From NCBI GenBank assembly GCA_945883335.1, contig CAMCXI010000005.1, positions 1-64,000 of the forward strand: DNA of 64,000 nucleotides. The letters are read 5' to 3'. Origin of the DNA: Candidatus Methylopumilus universalis. Its GTDB lineage: Bacteria; Pseudomonadota; Gammaproteobacteria; Burkholderiales; Methylophilaceae. Positions 1 to 9,338 of this stretch are shown here, one piece after another (position 1 is the stretch's first letter; every line of letters begins with the position of its first letter). A program made the translations under genes and the position numbers. The notes beneath the pieces are model-generated. The model was not told where the DNA came from, searched no databases, and saw only the letters and a list, made by a program, of their open reading frames with translations.

Positions 1-20
1 TTCGGCGGGCTTTTTCTTTT
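1..20 (+). terminator. possible right arm of a truncated intrinsic terminator
   Basis: The first bases show a GGCGGGC arm followed directly by a T run, the usual right half of a rho-independent terminator for a plus-strand gene ending just before the window. The left arm lies outside, so the call rests on half a hairpin. It would also separate that gene from the convergent pilin-like gene. Confidence 0.3.
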
Positions 21-32
21 CTATGTCGCGGA

Positions 33-662
33 TTAGAAACTCATACAAACATCATAAGTACTAGAGTCTACAGCCGCTGCAATCCCATCGCTAATTGAAG
101 CTTTAACAACGACTCTTACTGAACCTTTACTTCCATCCCCATCATCCAATGAAACATCTAACTGCTTAGCAAATTTACCCAATATGCCTCTTGAGCAAGC
201 GACATAAGTTCCCGACATATTAGACACGCTGGTAAAGCCAGAAATGCTCTGAACACCAAATCGACCACCATCAGCATTTTTTGGATAAAAATTAGCATCA
301 ACGGTTGTAGGTCCTGAAGCTAAATTCGCCAATCTGACATGTTGCCAAAATAATACAGATTCATCTGTACCAGTTTCGGAATCCCAATCGCCTTGAATTA
401 CACCATTACTAACCGTGCCAGTTGTAGCAACCGTAGCGCCTTTTAGGTGAGTTGCAACCTGACCATCATCACCTGGCAAGGCCTTAAATTTATCTTGATA
501 TCCGTAGATATAAACCTGCACATTTTTAAAGTCTGTAGCCATATTTTTCACTTTCGCACTATTAATTAGCTCTTGACCCTTCAGCACCCCGCCAAGCAGC
601 AAACCAATAATCACCAGCACAATGGCCAATTCAATTAATGTAAATCCAGATTGTTTTTTCAT
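33..662 (-). CDS. type IV pilin-like protein (prepilin N-terminal methylation motif)
   Basis: This is a prepilin of about 209 residues. The N-terminus MKKQSGFTLIELAIVLVII is a class III signal: a short basic leader, Gly/Phe cleavage site, Glu at +5 and a hydrophobic helix for membrane anchoring and pilus or pseudopilus assembly. Two cysteines near the C-terminus (ACS and VCM) could form the disulfide of a pilin D-region. I chose the ATG at 662 rather than one 54 bases upstream, because it gives the canonical six-residue leader and has a GGGGAT ribosome site. The neighbouring ccsA is not functionally related. The protein could be a minor pilin or a pseudopilin of a secretion system; no pil or gsp assembly gene is in the window. 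Confidence 0.8.
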   Translation of the reverse strand: MKKQSGFTLIELAIVLVIIGLLLGGVLKGQELINSAKVKNMATDFKNVQVYIYGYQDKFKALPGDDGQVATHLKGATVATTGTVSNGVIQGDWDSETGTDESVLFWQHVRLANLASGPTTVDANFYPKNADGGRFGVQSISGFTSVSNMSGTYVACSRGILGKFAKQLDVSLDDGDGSKGSVRVVVKASISDGIAAAVDSSTYDVCMSF

Positions 663-763
663 TCTATCCCCGCTTTTCCAAGACATTGGTTGGTGTTTAT
701 CAGAACCATTATTCAATTGCTTAGCAGGATCATTTACGCCTGCTTAAGGTTCAATTTTTACAA

Positions 764-792
764 ATCATAGTTTACTGAACAAAACATTGCAA
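764..792 (-). promoter_or_regulatory. predicted sigma-70 promoter of the pilin-like gene
   Basis: On the minus strand TTGCAA (792-787) is followed after 17 bases by TATGAT (769-764), a good match to the -35/-10 consensus. The predicted start point is near 757. It is the best promoter-like pair I found in the long upstream region of the pilin-like gene. Confidence 0.45.
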
Positions 793-816
793 CATAATGA
801 TAAATAAGGATTTTAA

Positions 817-834
817 TTGTTAAATATTTAACAA
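817..834. repeat. 18-bp perfect palindrome upstream of the pilin promoter
   Basis: TTGTTAAATATTTAACAA is perfectly self-complementary over 18 bases. Its centre lies about 68 bases upstream of the predicted pilin transcription start, a position typical of class I activator sites. AT-rich DNA makes chance palindromes more likely, so an operator role is inference. Confidence 0.45.
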
Positions 835-904
835 AATAAGACGAAATTTAAGAAGTTTCTTAAGCGGGGAGGATTAATACAGGATCGTGTATTTTTGAAT
901 AAAA

Positions 905-943
905 AATCCTGCATCATCAGTAAAAACTGACAGATGCAGGATT
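905..943 (-). terminator. intrinsic terminator of the resB-ccsA transcript
   Basis: The arms AATCCTGCATC and GATGCAGGATT enclose an inner TCAGT-AAAA-ACTGA stem. Read on the minus strand, the hairpin is followed by a run of T (complement of the A run 901-906). It lies 28 bases past the ccsA stop. Confidence 0.8.
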
Positions 944-970
944 GATAGAGACTTATGAAGCTTTATAAAA

Positions 971-2134
971 CTATAGCGTGCCGTAGGAATGCAGCCCTGA
1001 AAGGAACATATTCACACCTAAAAATGCGAATGTTGTAACCAGCAAACCGATCAGTGCCCACCAAGCAAGCATAGGTCCACGAAGCCCTTTAACTAAGCGT
1101 AAGTGCAACCAAGCTGCATAATTCAGCCAAACAATGAGAGCCCACGTTTCTTTTGCATCCCATGACCAATAACCACCCCAGGCCTCTGCCGCCCATACCG
1201 CACCCAGAATGGTCGCAATGGTGAAGAAAGCAAAGCCAACAGAAATCGCCTTGTACATTAAGTCATCAAGCACATCAGTTGATGGCAAGCGAGAAACCAA
1301 AATACCTTTGTTTACCAACAAATACGCACTCGCCACCATCGCGGCTAATGAGAAAGCGCCATAGCCAACAAAGTTGGCAGGCACATGAATTTTCATCCAA
1401 TAAGATTGTAGTGCTGGCACCAGTGGCTGAATGCCATTGGCATGCCGACTAAAGGTATACCAAAGGATAAAGCCAACCGCAGCGCTTACCACCAACAATA
1501 CAAAACCACCCAGTTGCTTAGTCGCATAACGTTGCTCGTAATATAAATACATCAATGAAGTAATAAGACAGAACAGAATAAAAACTTCATACAAGTTACT
1601 GAGCGGAATATGGCCGACATCTGGCGCAATCAAATATGACTCATACCAGCGGACCATTAAGCCTACAAAACCCATTAATACTGCAGCCCATGTAAGGCTA
1701 GTTGCCACCTTGCCCGTAAATGCAGAGCGTGCAAATAGCGCAAACCAATAAGTGAGCATCGCCAATACGAATAAGACATTCATCCACATAACGGCAGTCT
1801 GGCTACCGATTAAAAACTTCAAGAAGAAGACGCGATTAACGCTCTCTAAGTCACCCTGATAAAGATTAATTGAGAACAAACTTAAAGCAGCAATACCCAC
1901 CAACAACAGTCGAAAAGGCTTCCAGCACCAACCCAACACACTAAAAACAATACCCGCACCAAATAAGAATGTCGTTTCGTAGATGTCCATAAATTGACTA
2001 TATTTTGCATAGGCAAATATCGTGGAGGCCATTAGCACAATTGCATAGAGCCAATCTTGCCAACCCAGCTGACTAAAAAATGGCACTGGATCGTTATTGA
2101 TATTGGCAGGAGTTCGGTTTTGTTTCGTGGCCAT
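971..2134 (-). CDS. ccsA: cytochrome c biogenesis protein CcsA (CcsB/ResC type, system II)
   Basis: This is the multi-spanning haem-handling subunit of system II cytochrome c maturation. With ResB it exports haem across the inner membrane and ligates it to periplasmic CXXCH apocytochromes. The 387-residue protein is almost wholly hydrophobic and carries the WWD haem-binding signature WGGYWSWDAKETW starting at about residue 319, with conserved histidines before and after it. An AGGA ribosome site precedes the ATG by about 8 bases. It follows resB at 34 bases in one operon. Databases name this family variously CcsA, CcsB or ResC; the family itself is not in doubt. The dihaem cytochrome c4 just upstream is a likely client. 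Confidence 0.92.
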   Translation of the reverse strand: MATKQNRTPANINNDPVPFFSQLGWQDWLYAIVLMASTIFAYAKYSQFMDIYETTFLFGAGIVFSVLGWCWKPFRLLLVGIAALSLFSINLYQGDLESVNRVFFLKFLIGSQTAVMWMNVLFVLAMLTYWFALFARSAFTGKVATSLTWAAVLMGFVGLMVRWYESYLIAPDVGHIPLSNLYEVFILFCLITSLMYLYYEQRYATKQLGGFVLLVVSAAVGFILWYTFSRHANGIQPLVPALQSYWMKIHVPANFVGYGAFSLAAMVASAYLLVNKGILVSRLPSTDVLDDLMYKAISVGFAFFTIATILGAVWAAEAWGGYWSWDAKETWALIVWLNYAAWLHLRLVKGLRGPMLAWWALIGLLVTTFAFLGVNMFLSGLHSYGTL

Positions 2135-2168
2135 AATATTGTCCTAAGGAGTTGTGACTTTTTATGAT

Positions 2169-4124
2169 TTAACGCTGTAATAGAGCTGATAGTTGACTTT
2201 GATAGCGATTAAACTCAATCTCAAAATCTCGGTTCTTACGATTCGCAGACATTGCAAATAATACTTTATTTTGTTGCGGTTTAATCAATAACCAAATGCG
2301 TCTTTCACGAATATAAATCATCGCAAATATTCCCAACACAAGTAGGACCGAACCTGAATACACTAAGTTCTTGCCTGGCGAACGAGTTAACTGCAATCCA
2401 CTCGCTTCGCGCTGTTCAAACTTAGTCATTTGCAAATAGATAGGCTCGCCATAAAAGAACAAATCGCTGATTGCATTCAGTGAATCTTGTAAGAATGCCT
2501 GAGTACTTTCGTCAACTTTTGCATTTTTAATCCCAGCACGTTCCTGGCCAACTTGATAAGCTTCAAAAGCGGCGCCAGTGATAATTTTGATATAAGTTTG
2601 AGCGGCTGCTTCGCGTTGCGCTTTTGGAACGGAAGCATCAATTAACTTAGCAATTTCAGCAAAGCCACCCTCACTAAATGCCCCAAGTAGCTGGATAACA
2701 CTTGCCTCAAATTTAGATTTAACATTCACATCATCGGTCGACTTAAGTGCTTTTGACGCAAACCGTCGGGCGATTTCTTGGTGAAGCCCCTTGTTAAAAA
2801 GCACAGCGCGCGTTTGCATAAAGCCCTGCATTTCAAAATTGCTATCTGCTGGAATTCGCAAATACTTAAACTCTTCTTGCGGCGTCGAGCGCATACCTGA
2901 AACAAAATAGTAGCCGCCATCCAACTGCAGGGGCTGCATATAGTTAACATACTCTTTCGCTTGACCTTCACTATCACGAACTTTAAAGGTAACGTTCGGC
3001 CCAACATTGTGTGGCTTACCCTTACCGTCAGGACTTAAATTCAAAATATTGAATTTACGGAAATCAATGAACTCCAGCTGGAGAGCGCCAAGTCCTTCTC
3101 CGAATGCTGTTTTTCCAAAAACATTGCCAGCCAAGGGAATCGCTTTTGAAGCTGTACTCAAAATACCCCACACATTAAAATTGAGCTGAGTCCCCCCATC
3201 CTGAAAGTCTGACTGGTAAATTGCGATCCCTTTGTAAATCAAAGGGTGATTCACGCTGATCGTCTGCTTAAGAGGCTCTTTTAAGTCAGGATCAATAATC
3301 ACCAAATCACTTTCAAAAGACTTGGGCTGACCTGTCGGATAATGCTCGATTCTAAAGTCCGTGAGAGCGATACTGAATGGCAACTCTTGCACCATATATC
3401 CATCCCGAACACGCTGAAAGGCGACATCAGCAGACGCACCCTCCGGAAGCGTCATGTTCGCTCTAAAAGATAAATTGCTGACTGAAAGTCGGCTTTTCTT
3501 AGGTACTTCACTGGCAGGAATATCTCGCGATTCGACAGTTTTGTTGCCCAAAAGCTCTTCAACTTTGAGTGGCACATTGCCATCCATCAACCCACCAATA
3601 CAGATAATGACAATAGCGGCATGCGTGAATATATAGCCAAGACGTTGGTAACTGCCAGCCTTGGCGGCGATAACCTCGCTGCCATCTTTATGTTTAACGG
3701 TTCTAAATCGGAAACCACGTACCGTTAGAAAATGACTTAAGTCTTGTTTCGTTTGGTCTAAATTTTGGGATGTTGCATATTCGTGTTGATGACTAAAAGC
3801 TCGTAAAGACTTCTCTGTAACTTGCTCACGGTAGGCACGAAGCTCTTTTAGCATCAAAGGGGTATTGCGATAAATACAAAGGCTTGTCGATGTCACCAAA
3901 AAAACCAAAATAACTAAAAACCAGGCGCTGTGGTAAACATCATAAAGCCCCATCATCTCGAACATTTCAAACCAAAACTGCCCAAATTGAATGACGTAAT
4001 TGGCATATGGCTCATTTTGTTTGAGCACTGTTCCAATGATCGAAGCGATACCCAAGACTGTTAACACGCTTACTGCAAAGCGCATAGAGCTCAGTAATTC
4101 ATAGAGTCTTTTAGAGTTCGTCAT
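2169..4124 (-). CDS. resB: cytochrome c biogenesis protein ResB (Ccs1)
   Basis: ResB is the second half of the system II haem lyase and holds the apocytochrome and haem in the periplasm together with CcsA. The 651-residue protein has three N-terminal membrane segments (about residues 16-36, 66-86, 165-180), a long periplasmic domain of about 400 residues, and a last membrane helix near residue 590 (VLLVLGIFAMIYIRERR). This layout and length are normal for betaproteobacterial ResB. It sits between cytochrome c4 and ccsA. A hairpin downstream of the cytochrome gene (4206-4224) may limit read-through, so resB-ccsA probably has its own promoter or receives reduced transcription. Confidence 0.92.
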   Translation of the reverse strand: MTNSKRLYELLSSMRFAVSVLTVLGIASIIGTVLKQNEPYANYVIQFGQFWFEMFEMMGLYDVYHSAWFLVILVFLVTSTSLCIYRNTPLMLKELRAYREQVTEKSLRAFSHQHEYATSQNLDQTKQDLSHFLTVRGFRFRTVKHKDGSEVIAAKAGSYQRLGYIFTHAAIVIICIGGLMDGNVPLKVEELLGNKTVESRDIPASEVPKKSRLSVSNLSFRANMTLPEGASADVAFQRVRDGYMVQELPFSIALTDFRIEHYPTGQPKSFESDLVIIDPDLKEPLKQTISVNHPLIYKGIAIYQSDFQDGGTQLNFNVWGILSTASKAIPLAGNVFGKTAFGEGLGALQLEFIDFRKFNILNLSPDGKGKPHNVGPNVTFKVRDSEGQAKEYVNYMQPLQLDGGYYFVSGMRSTPQEEFKYLRIPADSNFEMQGFMQTRAVLFNKGLHQEIARRFASKALKSTDDVNVKSKFEASVIQLLGAFSEGGFAEIAKLIDASVPKAQREAAAQTYIKIITGAAFEAYQVGQERAGIKNAKVDESTQAFLQDSLNAISDLFFYGEPIYLQMTKFEQREASGLQLTRSPGKNLVYSGSVLLVLGIFAMIYIRERRIWLLIKPQQNKVLFAMSANRKNRDFEIEFNRYQSQLSALLQR

Positions 4125-4205
4125 TAAAAACTTTCAACCAATATTGAAGCAAAACTGAAGATGAAATTGTCCTTAAAAGGAGCAGATTTGCATGCCAAAA
4201 AATTA

Positions 4206-4224
4206 AGGGTGGCAGCGCCACCCT
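4206..4224 (-). terminator. intrinsic terminator after cytochrome c4
   Basis: AGGGTGGC and GCCACCCT form an 8-bp perfect stem with a 3-base loop. On the minus strand it is followed by TTAATTTTTT. It lies about 40 bases beyond the cytochrome c4 stop and about 80 bases before the resB start, so it is either a full or a partial stop within the gene cluster. Confidence 0.75.
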
Positions 4225-4263
4225 CATTGACTTGGTAACACTTAGTAACCAAATAGTTTCAAA

Positions 4264-4875
4264 TTAATGCAAACCTTGAATGTAATCTGCTACTGCAGCC
4301 ATTTCTGCGTCAGAAAGTTTTGCGGCAATAATTCGCATTACCTTAGCATTATCATTTGCACGCTCGCCCGTGTAGAAAGCTTTCAGCTGGGTCACAACAT
4401 ATTCTGAATGCTGCCCAGACAACCTTGGGAACTGAACTGGAATACCAGCGCCAGTAGCACCGTGACATGATGCGCAAGCTGGTACTCCCGCACTTGCAAT
4501 CCCTCCGCGGTAGATTTTCTCACCTAAGGAGCCAGCCGCATTTGTTTTAGCGCTGCCCACTTTACCCTTTTGCGCGCCAAAGTAAGCAGCGACGTTAGCC
4601 ATGTCTTCTGTCGAAAGCGCTGCTGCCATACCAGACATAATGGCATTTTTGCGTTCGCCAGATTTGAAGTTGGCCAACTGCTTTGCAATGTATTCAGGAT
4701 GCTGCTGAGCAAGTTTAGGATTGGTGGTAATCACGCTATTGCCATCCGCGCCGTGACAGGCTGCGCAAACACCAGTCACAATTTTCTCACCTGCAGCAGC
4801 ATTACCACCCGCTTGGGCCATTGAAGCCAAGCCAACAGACATCAGGATAATTGCCAACACGTTACCGATTTTCAT
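4264..4875 (-). CDS. dihaem cytochrome c4
   Basis: This periplasmic electron carrier has two homologous cytochrome c domains. A signal peptide (MKIGNVLAIILMSVGLASMAQA) precedes two haem sites, C37-AA-C40-H41 and C134-AS-C137-H138, each followed by a short helical domain with methionines that can serve as distal ligands. The total of 203 residues is typical of cytochrome c4, which passes electrons from bc1 or dehydrogenases to terminal oxidases. The ribosome site AAGGA lies 8 bases before the ATG. It precedes the resB-ccsA haem ligation genes and is divergent from engB, an arrangement I recognise from betaproteobacteria. The specific redox partner cannot be told from sequence. Confidence 0.92.
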   Translation of the reverse strand: MKIGNVLAIILMSVGLASMAQAGGNAAAGEKIVTGVCAACHGADGNSVITTNPKLAQQHPEYIAKQLANFKSGERKNAIMSGMAAALSTEDMANVAAYFGAQKGKVGSAKTNAAGSLGEKIYRGGIASAGVPACASCHGATGAGIPVQFPRLSGQHSEYVVTQLKAFYTGERANDNAKVMRIIAAKLSDAEMAAVADYIQGLH

Positions 4876-4982
4876 GCTTATTTTTCCTTAAAACTTATGA
4901 CTGATATATTTAGAATAATTAAAACATTTTATCGAAAATAGCCTAATCGTGGTAGCATTTTCGGCCTTGAAAGGTTTATCTT

Positions 4983-5621
4983 ATGCCGCTGTTCCAAAAT
5001 GCCACGTTTTACATTTCCGCACATCATCTTAGCGACTTGCCTGACCCTGTCGGAATTGAGGTTGCATTTGCTGGACGTTCCAATGCAGGAAAATCAAGTG
5101 CGCTCAACACATTAGCGAACCACAATCGTCTTGCTTATGTGAGTAAACAACCTGGCCGAACTCAACTGATTAACTTTTTCAGCTTAGGCAATGACTGCTT
5201 TTTAGTCGACTTGCCAGGATATGGCTATGCAAAAGTCCCTGCATCGATGCGTGCGCATTGGCAAATGACCCTGTCTAAATACCTCAGCCATCGCTCCACC
5301 CTTTATGGCTTGGTGTTGGTCATGGATTGCCGTCATCCACTCACACAACTAGACCGCCAAATGCTGGACTGGTTCTCGCCAAGCGGGAGACCAATTCATG
5401 TTTTACTGACAAAGTCGGATAAATTATCACGTAACGCCGCAAACCAAACACTGCAAGCAGTAAAAAAAGAATTACAAAGCATCTGGGGAAATTGTACGAT
5501 TCAACTTTTCTCAAGCCTTAAAAAACAAGGCGTAGAAGAAGCTGAAACAGTGATTGGCGCTTGGCTTAAAGATGACCCTTTAGTTTCGGATGAAAATCAA
5601 ATCCCAGACACCGTGGCCTAA
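4983..5621 (+). CDS. engB: ribosome biogenesis GTPase EngB (YihA/YsxC)
   Basis: EngB is an essential TrmE-Era-EngA-YihA-superfamily GTPase needed for assembly of the 50S subunit. The 212-residue protein shows G1 GRSNAGKSS (31-39), G3 [10 protein letters not shown] (76-85) and a G4-like TKSDK later in the chain. AAAGG lies 8 bases before the ATG. It is divergent from cytochrome c4. Its last 42 bases overlap, tail to tail, the end of the minus-strand trmB, so the C-terminal 13 residues of each protein are encoded by opposite strands of the same DNA. Confidence 0.95.
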   Translation: MPLFQNATFYISAHHLSDLPDPVGIEVAFAGRSNAGKSSALNTLANHNRLAYVSKQPGRTQLINFFSLGNDCFLVDLPGYGYAKVPASMRAHWQMTLSKYLSHRSTLYGLVLVMDCRHPLTQLDRQMLDWFSPSGRPIHVLLTKSDKLSRNAANQTLQAVKKELQSIWGNCTIQLFSSLKKQGVEEAETVIGAWLKDDPLVSDENQIPDTVA

Positions 5622-6299
5622 TTTAATACCGCGGTTTTCAAATTTAGTGAGCGGACGATAAGCTGGCTTAGGCGCATAATCTTTTGCTGAGTTAGTTAGC
5701 AAAGGCTCAACTTTCAAAATATCCAATACCCATTCGGCATATTCTTGCCAATCAGTTGCCACATGCAAGTAAGCCCCTGTTTTCAACTTAGAACATAATA
5801 GCTTCACAAATTCAGCTTGAATCAAGCGGCGTTTATGATGACGTTTTTTATGCCAAGGATCTGGGAAGAAAATATGAACCCCATCTAAGCTACCGTCTGC
5901 AATCATATGGTTAAGTACATCGACAACATCGTGCTGAATAATGCGTATATTGCTTAATGACTTTTCACCAATTAATTTCAACAAACCACCAACGCCTGGC
6001 GTATGTACTTCAACGCCCAAGAAATCTCGCTCAGGCATAGATTGAGCAATCGTCGCTGTGGTTTCACCCATGCCAAAACCAATCTCTAAAACCTTGAGAC
6101 TTTCTTGACGGCCAAAAGTCTTAGGTAAATCTAAAGATTCAGGTGAGTAATCAATACCAAAGGCCGGCCAATGGTCAGCAAGCGCCTTTTCTTGGCCTTT
6201 AGTTAAGCGACCTTGGCGCAAAACGTAACTACGAATGCGGCGCTGGGTGAGGTCTTCTTCTGCTTCAATTTTTGGGTTGTCTTTATTCATGGCGGGCAT
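5580..6299 (-). CDS. trmB: tRNA (guanine-N7-)-methyltransferase TrmB
   Basis: TrmB forms m7G46 in the variable loop of tRNA using S-adenosylmethionine. The 239-residue protein has motif I EIGFGMGE (72-79), the family-specific [17 protein letters not shown] (142-158) that holds the catalytic Asp and basic tRNA contact residues, and the C-terminal GHGVWDL. Start could be the ATG at 6299 or 6290; I keep the longer. The midA-like gene lies 11 bases upstream, so the two form one transcript. The 3' end overlaps engB by 42 bases. Confidence 0.94.
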   Translation of the reverse strand: MPAMNKDNPKIEAEEDLTQRRIRSYVLRQGRLTKGQEKALADHWPAFGIDYSPESLDLPKTFGRQESLKVLEIGFGMGETTATIAQSMPERDFLGVEVHTPGVGGLLKLIGEKSLSNIRIIQHDVVDVLNHMIADGSLDGVHIFFPDPWHKKRHHKRRLIQAEFVKLLCSKLKTGAYLHVATDWQEYAEWVLDILKVEPLLTNSAKDYAPKPAYRPLTKFENRGIKLGHGVWDLIFIRN

Positions 6300-6310
6300 T
6301 ATAAGTGATG

Positions 6311-7483
6311 CTACAAAGTATGCGATTTATCACCACTAGAAAACCCAACAAAAGGAATGTCTAAATTCTTCTCAAAGGCGATCACTTTGAATAAATCGCC
6401 CATTTCAGCCGGAGACAATAACTTCTGAGCCGGCGCAACTAATGGTAAATAGTTGGCTGAGTCGTCTGCAGGAATGAGTTCCAATAATTCAGTAATGCCT
6501 GCATTAATTAAAAATTGCGCCTGCGTTAAAAAGCCAATCAACTCCAAACCGTTACCAACACCCGCCTCTGCAACCCTTGTAAAATCAACGTGCGCGGTGA
6601 TGTCTTGCAAACCTAAATAAACCAACGGATCTCCATGAGCGCGATGGCGATAGTGGCACATCAATGTACCCTGATTGCGCTGCGGGTGATAATACTCAGC
6701 ACGCGAGAAACCGTAATCAATCATCAACAACATACCACTTTGCAAAATGCCAGCCAAACTAGCAACTAAGCCTGTGGCGGCTAGGCAAACTTCTGTTGTG
6801 TATCCATCCATTAAATTAAGTTCAGCGACAAAATCTTTTAATGCGGATGAAGAAGCTGGCTTCTCTTGCCATGCCAAACCTTTATCATCTGAAGCTACGC
6901 CCATTTCAGCAAGGCCATCTACTGTGGATTTAACAATATGAACTGGTAATGCATCAAGCACTTCATTTGCGAAGATCAATCCATCGAAATGCTCTGGCAA
7001 TGCATCCAACCAAACAACACGATCCATTATTTCATTTTGCAAATTGGCTTTTAAGCTTGCTTGTTGCACTTCACGTAGATGAGCGCTCACCTCTAAAATC
7101 ATGTACCGTGTTGGCAACTGTTCGAGCTTTGCCAATTCAAGAAGTAAATCTTTAGCAAAACGACCCGTACCTGCACCTAACTCTAAAATATCAGCCTGCT
7201 TATTTTGTACTTTTAGTGCGCTTAATACTTGCTGAACTTGCCTTGCAATCGTTTTTGAAAAAAGCGGGGAAATTTCTGAAGCGGTCACAAAGTCACCGTC
7301 AAATCCGAACTTTTTAGCTCCGCCACTGTAATAACCGAGGCGTGGTGTGTATAAAGCGGCATCCATTAACTGGGCGAAGTTAATCCAACCGCCATTGCTT
7401 GCAATAAGCGATTGGATAAAAGCGAGTAATGCAGCACTATGTGCGACTGCATCTGAATCGGGTGTCGGGAATGAAGAGTGCAT
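6311..7483 (-). CDS. MidA/NDUFAF7-family SAM-dependent methyltransferase
   Basis: This is a class I methyltransferase of the DUF185 family. The mitochondrial member NDUFAF7 methylates an arginine of the complex I subunit NDUFS2; the bacterial substrate is not established, though complex I is the natural guess. Visible features are the family motif [13 protein letters not shown] (63-75), the SAM-binding [10 protein letters not shown] (101-110) and a later [17 protein letters not shown] segment. At 390 residues the length is normal. It is transcribed ahead of trmB with an 11-base gap and is divergent from the pteridine reductase, with only 30 bases between the two starts. Confidence 0.85.
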   Translation of the reverse strand: MHSSFPTPDSDAVAHSAALLAFIQSLIASNGGWINFAQLMDAALYTPRLGYYSGGAKKFGFDGDFVTASEISPLFSKTIARQVQQVLSALKVQNKQADILELGAGTGRFAKDLLLELAKLEQLPTRYMILEVSAHLREVQQASLKANLQNEIMDRVVWLDALPEHFDGLIFANEVLDALPVHIVKSTVDGLAEMGVASDDKGLAWQEKPASSSALKDFVAELNLMDGYTTEVCLAATGLVASLAGILQSGMLLMIDYGFSRAEYYHPQRNQGTLMCHYRHRAHGDPLVYLGLQDITAHVDFTRVAEAGVGNGLELIGFLTQAQFLINAGITELLELIPADDSANYLPLVAPAQKLLSPAEMGDLFKVIAFEKNLDIPFVGFSSGDKSHTL

Positions 7484-7513
7484 AAAGATTAGATTATAAT
7501 TGCTAGAGATAAA

Positions 7514-8281
7514 ATGTCAGGAAAAAACGTGGAAGACAGCTTACAAAATAAAGTCATTCTCATCACAGGCGGCGCTAAACGTGTTGGCGCATCTATTTGC
7601 AGACTGCTCCATGCAAACGGTGCAAACTTGATGATTCATTATCGCAGCTCTGTCAAAGAAGCCCGCGCACTTCAGGCCGAGCTGAATTTACAACGCTCGA
7701 ATTCCGTTGCCATTATTCAAGGAGATTTACTCAACTTGGCCATATTGCCAAGTTTGGTGCAAGAAAGCATTCAGCATTTTGGACGATTAGACGTACTCAT
7801 CAACAATGCTTCGAGTTATTACCCAACTGAAATTGGTGATATTAAAGATGAACAATGGCAGGATTTAATGGGCTCAAATTTAAAAGCCCCTTTATTCTTA
7901 GCCCAAGCGGCGGCGGATGAGTTACGTAAACAACACGGATGCATTATTAACATCACGGATATGCACGTTGAAAGACCTAAAAAAGGCTATATCATTTACA
8001 GTGTCGCCAAAGCAGGACTTGTAACGCTGACCAAATCTTTGGCGCATGAATTTTCACCGGATGTTCGCGTGAACGCTGTCGCCCCAGGGCCCGTGATGTG
8101 GCCTGAAGACAACCCGCAGTTTGACGAGCTTTATCGTCAACGAGTGATTTCTCAGACCTTGTTAAAACGCATCGGGGAGCCAAACGATATTGCAAAAGCG
8201 GTAAAATTTCTCATTCAAGATGCGCCTTTTATCACAGGTCAAATTATTGCTGTTGATGGCGGCCGCTCTCTTAACCTCTAA
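7514..8281 (+). CDS. pteridine reductase (FolM/PTR1-like short-chain dehydrogenase)
   Basis: This NADPH-dependent SDR probably reduces dihydropterins such as dihydrofolate or dihydromonapterin. It has the NADPH motif TGGAKRVG (18-25; the TGxxxRxG form marks pteridine reductases), NNAS (97-100) and the catalytic set Asp149 (NITD), Tyr162 and Lys166. Use of Asp rather than Ser in the triad is the pteridine-reductase hallmark. Its 255 residues end in the usual AVDGGRSL. ttcA follows after 16 bases in the same direction, suggesting co-transcription. Whether the cell uses it as FolM for tetrahydromonapterin or as a folate back-up is unknown. Confidence 0.85.
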   Translation: MSGKNVEDSLQNKVILITGGAKRVGASICRLLHANGANLMIHYRSSVKEARALQAELNLQRSNSVAIIQGDLLNLAILPSLVQESIQHFGRLDVLINNASSYYPTEIGDIKDEQWQDLMGSNLKAPLFLAQAAADELRKQHGCIINITDMHVERPKKGYIIYSVAKAGLVTLTKSLAHEFSPDVRVNAVAPGPVMWPEDNPQFDELYRQRVISQTLLKRIGEPNDIAKAVKFLIQDAPFITGQIIAVDGGRSLNL

Positions 8282-8297
8282 AACTAGTTAGTATCCA

Positions 8298-9212
8298 ATG
8301 ATTAAACATCTCCCAGACAACGCCTCCAATACCATTATACGCCTGCGCAATAGCCTAATTAGCGCGACTGGCAGGGCGATTGGCGATTACAACATGATCG
8401 AAGATGGTGATACTGTCTTGGTTTGTATGAGCGGGGGCAAAGATTCGCATGCAATGCTCATGATTTTATTGGCACTGCAAGAACGAGCGCCGATTGATTT
8501 CAAATTGATTGCAATGAACTTAGATCAGAAGCAACCAGGCTTCCCTGCCGACATATTGCCCGCATACTTCGCAAAGCTTGGTATTCAATACCGCATCGTG
8601 GAAGCTGACACTTACTCCATCGTAAAGGAAAAGATTCCAGAAGGTAAAACCACCTGCTCCTTGTGTTCTCGACTTCGTCGTGGGGTTATTTACCGAACAG
8701 CAAAAGAGCTAGGCGCAACTAAAATAGCGCTAGGTCATCATCGAGATGACATCGTTGAGACCTTATTTTTGAATTTATTCTTCGGCGCAAAAATGAAAGC
8801 CATGCCGCCAAAGCTAGCGACCAATGACAAACAAAATATTGTGATACGTCCTCTCGCTTATTGCGCGGAAAAAGATATTGCTGCTTACGCACGTCAAATG
8901 GGCTTCCCTATTATTCCTTGCGACCTTTGTGGCTCACAAGAGAACTTACAGCGTCAAAAAGTGAAAGACATGTTGCAGGCTTGGGAATTGGAACAGCCTG
9001 GTCGCGTCAACAATATTTTCCGCGCTATTGGTAATGTTGAACCTTCACACCTAGCAGATACCAATTTATATGACTTTAAAAATCTTAGCCAAGCATCAGC
9101 AGAAGATGAAGACCCATTGTTTGGTGATATTGCCGAGAAAAATAAGCCAGATGGCGCACTGAGCTTGGGCACGAGCGAAGGAACGCGTATTGAATTTGTT
9201 CGGAATCTTTAA
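8298..9212 (+). CDS. ttcA: tRNA 2-thiocytidine(32) synthetase TtcA
   Basis: TtcA thiolates cytidine 32 of certain tRNAs, activating the base with ATP and using an iron-sulfur cluster. The 304-residue protein has the PP-loop SGGKDS (45-50), the central Cys pair C120-SL-C123 and the second pair C208-DL-C211, which supply cluster ligands in the E. coli enzyme. GHHRDD is also present at about 146. It follows the pteridine reductase by 16 bases. A weak hairpin (9275-9290) with four T residues lies downstream. Confidence 0.94.
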   Translation: MIKHLPDNASNTIIRLRNSLISATGRAIGDYNMIEDGDTVLVCMSGGKDSHAMLMILLALQERAPIDFKLIAMNLDQKQPGFPADILPAYFAKLGIQYRIVEADTYSIVKEKIPEGKTTCSLCSRLRRGVIYRTAKELGATKIALGHHRDDIVETLFLNLFFGAKMKAMPPKLATNDKQNIVIRPLAYCAEKDIAAYARQMGFPIIPCDLCGSQENLQRQKVKDMLQAWELEQPGRVNNIFRAIGNVEPSHLADTNLYDFKNLSQASAEDEDPLFGDIAEKNKPDGALSLGTSEGTRIEFVRNL

Positions 9213-9274
9213 CAATAAAAACAGTAGCGTTCTAGAAACTTTTGAAAGAATTATTTAAGAACTTGCGCCTCTGT

Positions 9275-9294
9275 CCTTGTATAGACAAGGTTTT
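9275..9294 (+). terminator. weak terminator-like hairpin after ttcA
   Basis: CCTTGT and ACAAGG pair around a 4-base loop, followed by TTTT. The stem is only 6 bp and overlaps the predicted topA promoter, so partial termination or no function are both possible. Confidence 0.35.
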
Positions 9295-9305
9295 ACTCTT
9301 ATCAT
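9277..9305 (+). promoter_or_regulatory. predicted sigma-70 promoter of topA
   Basis: TTGTAT, a 17-base spacer and TATCAT lie 34 bases before the topA ATG. The -10 matches consensus at five of six positions. The -35 lies inside the small hairpin described at 9275-9290, so a transcript arriving from ttcA would fold over the promoter DNA. Confidence 0.4.
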
Positions 9306-9338
9306 CCATTCAATTAGCATCATTCTTATAAAGCCCAC

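Larger units (their letters stand above)
663..970. other. 308-base intergenic region, pilin-like gene to ccsA
   Basis: No gene is visible here. Going down in coordinate it holds the minus-strand terminator of the ccsA transcript (905-943), an 18-bp perfect AT-rich palindrome (817-834) and a sigma-70-like promoter for the pilin-like gene (764-792), leaving a leader of roughly 95 bases before the pilin start. The remainder is AT-rich and I see nothing else in it. Confidence 0.6.

Noticed and set aside
663-970. A small RNA gene or tRNA in the longest intergenic region
   Set aside because: No cloverleaf or GTTCGA-type T-loop is visible. The promoter, palindrome and ccsA terminator account for the recognisable signals.
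4206-4224. CRISPR or REP-type repeat in the cytochrome c4-resB gap
   Set aside because: It is a single hairpin with a minus-strand T run. No second copy was noticed in the window, so it is a terminator.
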